From: Sulfurimonas sp.
GTDB taxonomy: Bacteria > Campylobacterota > Campylobacteria > Campylobacterales > Sulfurimonadaceae
Direction of reading: 5' to 3'
Length of the DNA: 64,000 nucleotides
Assembly: GCA_030949945.1 (NCBI GenBank)
Contig: JAUZRZ010000025.1
Coordinates: 1-64,000 of the forward strand
The translations under genes were made by a program, and so were the position numbers. Positions within the stretch are counted from its first letter, which is position 1; every line of letters starts with the position of its first letter. Positions 58,571 to 64,000 of this stretch are shown piece after piece. Below the pieces are notes generated by a model. That model saw only the letters and a program-made list of their open reading frames with translations. It searched no databases and had not been told where the DNA came from.

Positions 58571-59857
58571 ATGGCAGGATTTAAAGAATTAAAAGGGCAA
58601 GGGCATACTCCTACTCTGTTTATGGCGTTTTTGTATTTTGATATGAGTTTTATGGTTTGGACAATGCTCGGTCCCCTCTCAACAGAAATAGCTGAGGCAT
58701 TAGCACTTGGTGGTCACATTATAAGTGCAGGTGAAAAAGCAACATTGCTCTCTCTTCCTATTCTCTCCGGTGCAATTTTGAGAATTTTATTAGGATTTGG
58801 AGTTGATAAGCTGGGTGCAAAAACAACAGCACTTATGTCACAGATGGTAGTTATACTTTCACTTATAACAGCGTTTTATATGGGTTCAAATAACTCTATA
58901 ACTTATGAAGTTTTACTTATAGTTGCATTAGGTCTTGGGTTTGCAGGAGCTTCTTTTGCAGTTGCACTTCCACAAGCAGGACAGTGGTACCCACCAAAAC
59001 TTCAAGGTGTTGTTTTAGGAATAGCCGGTGCGGGTAATATCGGTGTAGTTATCGACTTCTTATTTGCTCCAAAAATTGCTGAGTTATGGGGATGGTATTC
59101 AGTCTTTGGTGTAGGTGCGGCAATGTCTATTGTCGTGTTTATTGCTTACCTTTTTATGGCTAAAGATGCTCCAAAAGATATATACAGTGCTCGTCCTAAA
59201 AAAGTTAAAGATTATATCAAACTTTTAGGTGACAAAGACACATGGTGGTTTTCACTCTTTTATGCGATTAGTTTTGGTGGATTTGTAGGATTTGCTGGAT
59301 ATATGAAAGTTTACCTTATGAACACATACCAAGCAGATATGTCTGCGTTTGGTATAGATGTATTTAATGAAACAAATGTAAAAGTAATCGCTGGTTATTT
59401 TGGTGCTTTATGTATTTTTGCCGGTGCCGTTCTTCGTCCAGTTGGTGGAAATATCGCAGATAAACTCGGAGGTGTAAAATCACTTTACTTCTTTTACGGT
59501 ATGGTAGCCGCAATGGTAACATTAACAGCGACAGTTGAGCTTCCATTTTTTATAGCGATATTTGTACTCTTTTTAATCATGGCTAACTTAGGTATGGCTA
59601 ACGGGGCAGTATTTCAACTAGTACCTCAGCGTTTTGCAAAAGACATCGGAATTATGACAGGTTTAGTTGGTTGTGCTGGTGGTCTTGGTGGAACAGCTCT
59701 TATCAAAACACTTGGTTGGTCAAAAGGAGAGTTCGGAGGATACACAGAAGGCTTTTTAATCTTTGCAGTAGTTGTTGGAGTGGCTTTAATAGGTCTATCT
59801 TTAGTAAAGACAAGATGGAGAACAACTTGGGGAGTTCAGTCAGGTGGTAGAATATAG
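58571..59857 (+). CDS. narK: NarK-type nitrate/nitrite transporter 1
   Basis: A 428-aa MFS protein of the nitrate/nitrite porter family. Substrate arginines are visible in SGAILRILLGFGVDKLGAK and FAGAVLRPVGGNIADKLGG. The nitrate signature region is GFAGASFAVALPQAGQWYPP, and NLGMANGAVFQLVPQRFAKD lies in the second half. It is intact, with GGAAAA before the ATG. It likely imports nitrate (or exchanges nitrite) for the assimilatory reductases. It is followed by a close paralogue. Confidence 0.94.
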   Translation: MAGFKELKGQGHTPTLFMAFLYFDMSFMVWTMLGPLSTEIAEALALGGHIISAGEKATLLSLPILSGAILRILLGFGVDKLGAKTTALMSQMVVILSLITAFYMGSNNSITYEVLLIVALGLGFAGASFAVALPQAGQWYPPKLQGVVLGIAGAGNIGVVIDFLFAPKIAELWGWYSVFGVGAAMSIVVFIAYLFMAKDAPKDIYSARPKKVKDYIKLLGDKDTWWFSLFYAISFGGFVGFAGYMKVYLMNTYQADMSAFGIDVFNETNVKVIAGYFGALCIFAGAVLRPVGGNIADKLGGVKSLYFFYGMVAAMVTLTATVELPFFIAIFVLFLIMANLGMANGAVFQLVPQRFAKDIGIMTGLVGCAGGLGGTALIKTLGWSKGEFGGYTEGFLIFAVVVGVALIGLSLVKTRWRTTWGVQSGGRI

Positions 59858-59881
59858 TTTAAGACTAGATGTACTACCCTA

Positions 59882-59900
59882 ATGATTAAAAGTTCATCAT
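59882..59900. promoter_or_regulatory. 19-bp palindromic operator candidate upstream of narK2
   Basis: ATGATTAAAAGTTCATCAT agrees with the porin palindrome at 17 of 19 positions and keeps the 8-3-8 layout with one arm mismatch. Its centre is 40 bp upstream of a TATAAT (59931), against 41 bp at the porin. The shared spacing argues for a common activator or repressor. Confidence 0.6.
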
Positions 59901-59930
59901 AAAGATATAGAATTTTATTATAATTGCGAT

Positions 59931-59936
59931 TATAAT
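59931..59936 (+). promoter_or_regulatory. -10 box of narK2
   Basis: TATAAT preceded by GAT in an AT-rich stretch, 37 bp upstream of the narK2 start. A second TATAAT at 59942-59947 is a nearby alternative. AGG (59958-59960) precedes the ATG at 59968. Confidence 0.45.
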
Positions 59937-59967
59937 GCCACTATAATATTATTTTATAGGAAAATTT

Positions 59968-61248
59968 ATGGCATTATTTAAAAAACTCGAGGGGCAAGGG
60001 CATACACCCACACTCTTTTCAGCCTTTATCTATTTTGATTTAAGTTTTATGATTTGGACCATTTTAGGTCCTCTCTCATCTGAAATAATCGAATCTTTTG
60101 CTCTAGGCGGATTTGTAATGTCTGCTGGTCAAAAAGCAACCCTACTTTCTCTCCCTATCCTCTCAGGAGCACTTTTACGTATTCCTCTTGGGTTTAGTGT
60201 AGATAAATTTGGTGCTAAGAAGACAGCATTGAGTTCTCAGTTTATCGTTATTCTTGCTCTTTTACTTGTCTACTTTTTAGGTGATTCTATCACTTATACA
60301 CAACTTTTATCCATTGCTCTAGTCATAGGTTTTGCAGGGGCATCATTTGCAGTAGCCCTTCCACAAGCTGGTCAATGGTATCCACCAAAACTTCAAGGTC
60401 TTGTCTTAGGTATAGCAGGATCTGCTTACTTTGGTGTTGTTATGGGTTTTATTTTTGCACCAAAAATTGCTCAGTATTATGGCTGGCAAACAGTCTTTTT
60501 AGTAGAAGCTTTTCTTGCCATGATACTTTTTATCACATATGTACTCCTAGCAAAAGATGCACCGGCTGATGTTTACAAATCTAATCCTAAAAAGCTAAAA
60601 GATTATGTAAAATTATTAAAAGATAAGGACACTTGGTGGTTTAACCTTTTTTATGCAGTAAGTTTTGGTGGATTTGTAGGTTTTGGAGTCTTCTTAAAGC
60701 TCTATCTCACAGACACATATTCAGATGAAATGGCAGAAATAGGGCTCTCGTGGTTTGCGGAAGACAACATTAAAGTCATGGCAGGTTACTTTGGTGCCTT
60801 ATGTATTTTTGCAGGAACGATTTTACGTCCTATCGGTGGAAGTATCGCAGATAAGATAGGGGGAATTAAGGCATTATATATTTTCTTTAGTATAGTCACT
60901 ATTATGGTAACTATAAATGCTTTAGTAACACTACCTTTTCCTATCGTTGTCTTAGTCTTCTTTATAACAATGGCGAACTTAGGTATGGCAAATGGAGCAG
61001 TATTTCAACTAGTTCCACAACGCTTTGCTAAAGATATAGGTGTTATGGTGGGTATTGTTGGAGCTGCTGGTGGTATTGGTGGAACGGCCCTTATTAAAAC
61101 ACTAGGTTGGTCAAAAGGCACTTTTGATGGATACACTGTAGGTTTTCTTATCTTTGCTGGGATTACTGTTATCGCAATAGCAGGTCTAAGCATTGTAAAA
61201 ACTAGATGGAGAACAACATGGGGTCTTGCCTCAGGTGGAATGATATAA
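59968..61248 (+). CDS. NarK-type nitrate/nitrite transporter 2
   Basis: A 426-aa MFS protein closely similar to the preceding one along its whole length; both begin with GQGHTPTLF after a short leader and end KTRWRTTWG. Arginines are in SGALLRIPLGFSVDKFGAK and FAGTILRPIGGSIADKIGG; the signature is GFAGASFAVALPQAGQWYPP. It arose by tandem duplication. It has its own promoter and operator, so the pair may be expressed under different conditions or one may export nitrite. Which substrate each prefers cannot be read from sequence. Confidence 0.93.
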   Translation: MALFKKLEGQGHTPTLFSAFIYFDLSFMIWTILGPLSSEIIESFALGGFVMSAGQKATLLSLPILSGALLRIPLGFSVDKFGAKKTALSSQFIVILALLLVYFLGDSITYTQLLSIALVIGFAGASFAVALPQAGQWYPPKLQGLVLGIAGSAYFGVVMGFIFAPKIAQYYGWQTVFLVEAFLAMILFITYVLLAKDAPADVYKSNPKKLKDYVKLLKDKDTWWFNLFYAVSFGGFVGFGVFLKLYLTDTYSDEMAEIGLSWFAEDNIKVMAGYFGALCIFAGTILRPIGGSIADKIGGIKALYIFFSIVTIMVTINALVTLPFPIVVLVFFITMANLGMANGAVFQLVPQRFAKDIGVMVGIVGAAGGIGGTALIKTLGWSKGTFDGYTVGFLIFAGITVIAIAGLSIVKTRWRTTWGLASGGMI

Positions 61249-61271
61249 CAAAATAAAGCAAAGGTAAGAAT

Positions 61272-62913
61272 ATGGCAACATCTAATATTAACTACTCTGG
61301 TTTCTCACTCGCTAAACGCAAAGAGTTAACTGGAGATGATTTTTATGATATCAAAAATATTGGAGATCTTACTATTGCAGTTGTATGCGATGGTGTAGGA
61401 AGTGCAACTGAGGGTGCAGCAGCAGCTAAACGCACTACAACACATCTGATGAATAACTTTAAAATTCGTCCTAAATCTTGGAGTATAGAAAAATCTATCA
61501 GAACCTTTATAGAGTCCATAAATGCTATTCTTTACAAAGAGTCACAGGTAAACTATGAAGCTAGTGAACTTGTAACTACCCTCACCATCGTTGTCATACA
61601 AGGGAACCGTATATATGGTGCAAATGTAGGTGATAGCCGCGTTTATCTATATAGAGATAAGAAACTCAACCAATTATCATCAGATCATGCTATGGATGAA
61701 CCAGGGTATGAAAATGTACTTACACAAGCCATAGGTATAAGTGAAGATGTTGAACCTTACTACTTTGAAAATATCATCCAAAAGGATGATAAGATTCTCC
61801 TTTGTAGTGATGGTTTATATAATGTACTTAATGATAAACTACTCACTCACCATATCACTCTGGGAGCTCATTCCCTAGTAAAAAAAGCTAGTAAACTCTC
61901 AGAAGACAACCTTCCTGATGACACAACTGCTGTTGTTGATAAATATTCTACAAGCAGATGAGTGTGCAACTATGAAGCAACAAGAACTTGATATTCCAAA
62001 ATCTCTGAAAGAGGGTCAAAACATAGATGGTTATACACTTACAGTAAATCCCTTATTCAAAATGATAGAACTTGGCTAGTCCATAAGAAAACAAAGGATT
62101 ATGTACTCAAATTTGCTCCTTTGGAAGCTATAGATGATGAAGTAAGCTTAGACCTTTTTGTTAAAGAAGCTTGGAATGCTAAACGATTAAAGGCTGACTT
62201 TTTTCCAAAAGCAGTTATCCCAAAAAATCGCTCGGCACGCTACTATGTAATGCAACTCTTCAAAGGCGAGAACCTAGATACCTATCTCAGTCATAAACAG
62301 ATAACTATTGATGATTCAATTGAGTTAGCCAATACTCTTTTAAAAATGTCACAGTATCTAGTCAGATATGACCTAGTTCACGGTGATATTAAACCACCAA
62401 ATATTATGATAGCTAAAGATGATGATGAAAACCTTGAGTTTAAGATTATTGATTATGGAAGTATAACAGAGATATTTTCTATAAACTCACAAGAAGGAAC
62501 ACCTAGTTTTATAGCTCCTGAACGCTTTTTAGGTGAGGCAATAAGTGAGACAACAGAGATATTTTCTATCGGTGTTACACTCTACTTAGCTCTAACAGGA
62601 AAGTATCCATATGGGGAGATAGAACCTTTTCAAAATCCTAGTTTTAAAGAAGCCAAACCTGGCAAGTTTTTATAATAAAAACATTCCTAACTGGCTAGAC
62701 TCTATTATTATGCGTTCCATTGCCATAGATAAAGAGCAGCGATACTCTCACTACTCTGAGATGAATTTTGAGTTACATAACCCAACAAAAGTAAAACCCT
62801 ATTTTATTAAGAGTGCCTCTTTAATAGAGAAATCTCCCTTACTTTTTTATAAGATTGGTTTTTCAGTTATGACTTTATTAAACTTTGTACTTTTATATTT
62901 ACTGCTAAAATAG
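61272..62913 (+). CDS. bifunctional PP2C phosphatase / Ser-Thr kinase (three frame breaks)
   Basis: The PP2C domain (residues ~1-230): GDDFYDI, AVVCDGVGSATEGAAAA, GANVGDSRVYLYRD, LLCSDGLYNVL, DDTTAV. Near 61940 a shift continues as LINILQADECATMKQQELDI and SLKEGQNIDGYTL. Another near 62045 restores DRTWLVHKKTKDYVLKFAPL, and one near 62665 gives SFYNKNIPNWLDSIIMRSI. The kinase domain has Lys in YVLKFAP, LVHGDIKPPNIMI (HGD), IIDYGS (DYG) and APERFLGE. A C-terminal membrane anchor (IGFSVMTLLNFVLLYLLL) ends the protein at 62913. Fused phosphatase-kinases occur in nitrate assimilation operons of Pseudomonas and Vibrio relatives next to narK/nasA; the context is the same here. Target proteins are unknown. 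Confidence 0.82.
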
Positions 62914-62945
62914 AGAAAAAAAGATACATTTTAAGACTCTTTTAC

Positions 62946-62951
62946 TATAAT
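62946..62951 (+). promoter_or_regulatory. possible -10 box for the last gene
   Basis: TATAAT directly before an ATG at 62952. If used, transcription would begin near 62958, which supports the second in-frame ATG (62976) as the true start. A weak AAGTGAG lies before it. Confidence 0.35.
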
Positions 62952-62975
62952 ATGTTTAAAAATACAAGTGAGTTT

Positions 62976-64000
62976 ATGAGCTGGTTTAATCTATTTAAGG
63001 CACCACAAAACAACTGTTCTCTACGGTTTGGAAGAGGCATCAATGCTTCATTAGCTCCTGATGAAGAAGAACTTTTCAAAAAGTCTCACGAGGCTTTTGA
63101 AAAAAACGACATTTTAAATGCCTATGAGTTCTTTTTCAAGTCACTTATAAACTTTACAAACAACTCTTCAAATGAAAATATAGTTTTAAATAAAACAGAT
63201 AAAGAACTTCATTTTGAGATTTACCAAGGTCTTGCTAAAATTTCTGGAACAGTAACCCCTGAGACTCTATATGCCCAGATAGACATCATTCACACAGCAG
63301 AGTCCACTGTTGCAATTAAACGTTATCTTTTAGAGAGAAACTATCAACTTACCTATGTAAACTACTTTAGTGATGAGAGTTCTATTAAACTCAAACTCTA
63401 TCAGGATAATATTTCTCTCTCTCCTCAAAAAATATTTTTTCCCCTTCGTGAGTTAGCACTTAATGGTGAACATGATAAAGAGCATATAAAAAGTGAGTTT
63501 TCAAACATAAAACTTCAAGATACAGACCACTTAGAAAAAGTAGATGAAAAACAACTCAAAGTCAAGTACAAATATTTAATGTTATGGATAGAAGAACTAG
63601 AACAAAAAGTTCTTACCCTACCCTCAAACGACAATACAGGAATGCAATCTTTTTTATACCTAAACATACTCTTTAAAATCGATTACCTATTTTCTATCAA
63701 ATGTAAAATAAGTCATAAACTATCTAAAAAATTGCTTGAGTATTTTTCAAATGAGAACTCTACTCTTGAGTCAAAAAATGAAGAACTACAAAAATATACA
63801 CTTGAACTCAAGAAACTTACATATGAAGAGTTTAGCAAAAGTTTTTACAATGCAAAATATACATTTGACCCTATAGATAAATCATCTTATGATGAGATAG
63901 TTCTCTTTATCAATGAATCGCAGAATAAAATACGTTGGTATAAAAACAATCGCTACTCACAAGTTATTCCAACTGTTTATAACTATATTGCTTTTTATTC
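62976..64000 (+). CDS. unknown protein, runs off the right edge
   Basis: An uninterrupted frame from ATG 62976 (also open from 62952) to the end of the window, at least 341 residues. It starts MSWFNLFKAPQNNCSLRFGRG. It is mostly helical and polar, with aromatic and lysine-rich segments (KSHEAFEKNDILNAYEFFFK, ESKNEELQKYTLELKKLTYE). There is no signal peptide or membrane span in the visible part. EAFEKNDILNAYEFFFKSL looks TPR-like but does not repeat clearly. I do not recognise the family. It follows the phosphatase-kinase gene by ~60 bp and may be a target or partner of it. Confidence 0.75.
   Translation, partial: MSWFNLFKAPQNNCSLRFGRGINASLAPDEEELFKKSHEAFEKNDILNAYEFFFKSLINFTNNSSNENIVLNKTDKELHFEIYQGLAKISGTVTPETLYAQIDIIHTAESTVAIKRYLLERNYQLTYVNYFSDESSIKLKLYQDNISLSPQKIFFPLRELALNGEHDKEHIKSEFSNIKLQDTDHLEKVDEKQLKVKYKYLMLWIEELEQKVLTLPSNDNTGMQSFLYLNILFKIDYLFSIKCKISHKLSKKLLEYFSNENSTLESKNEELQKYTLELKKLTYEEFSKSFYNAKYTFDPIDKSSYDEIVLFINESQNKIRWYKNNRYSQVIPTVYNYIAFY

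Noticed and set aside
61930-62060. Separate PP2C and kinase genes
   Set aside because: A possible kinase start (ATG 61971) exists, but its frame stops within ~40 codons, and the shifted frames join both domains as in known fusions.

Overview
This AT-rich window comes from a Campylobacterota (Epsilonproteobacteria) chromosome, probably a Sulfurimonas-like free-living relative. The evidence is conserved gene order: rpsO / Rrf2 regulator / flhA, and amidase / nitronate-monooxygenase-like / tyrS / spoT / rpoZ / pyrH, the order I know from Helicobacter pylori and Campylobacter jejuni. No rRNA, tRNA, prophage or CRISPR array was recognised. About thirty reading-frame breaks occur, and nearly all those I resolved sit in short A or T runs with clean protein homology continuing in the next frame. 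I read most as base-call indels, and I give such genes as one merged feature.

Layout. 1-5.3 kb: end of a gamma-carbonic anhydrase gene, a heavily frame-broken ppk1, and an SLBB polysaccharide-export gene cut off by an ISAs1-family insertion sequence. 5.3-11.7 kb: housekeeping genes (RidA, thioredoxin-fold protein, dapE, trpC, TPR lipoprotein, cysteine-cluster protein, TrmN6-like methyltransferase, kdsB). 11.85-25.1 kb: chemosensory cluster I, one long minus-strand operon. 25.3-36.7 kb: the conserved housekeeping blocks. 36.8-41.1 kb: assimilatory nitrate and nitrite reductases (nasA, nirA). 42.0-52.2 kb: chemosensory cluster II, also minus strand. 52.3-57.0 kb: a fused DmsB-DmsC-type electron-transfer protein and a periplasmic-sensor GGDEF-EAL protein. 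57.2-64 kb (plus strand): an outer-membrane porin, two NarK-type transporters, a PP2C-phosphatase/kinase fusion and an open-ended unknown gene.

The most notable content is the pair of chemosensory clusters. Each has its own CheA, CheB, CheR, CheY, soluble receptor, a small STAS-like protein, a ParA-type ATPase, and one or two proteins built as receiver or pseudo-receiver + helical domain + acidic tail ending in an FF/FDF-like motif. The same tail ends a very small CheZ-like protein in cluster I that has the DxxxQ phosphatase motif. Cluster I also has a CheW split by a zinc-binding CZB domain, a three-CheW protein, a receptor with two signalling tips in tandem, a HEAT-like protein and a separate Aer-type PAS protein. 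Together these look like ParA-positioned cytoplasmic arrays sensing redox or zinc/oxidant cues.

The nitrate genes form a second theme. The porin and the second narK share a 19-bp palindrome at the same distance from a TATAAT box. Two genome-scale signals also stand out: the 8-mer AAACGCAG/CTGCGTTT occurs 21 times by hand count (about 1.3 expected), and a roughly 118-bp inverted-repeat element occurs in four intergenic copies.
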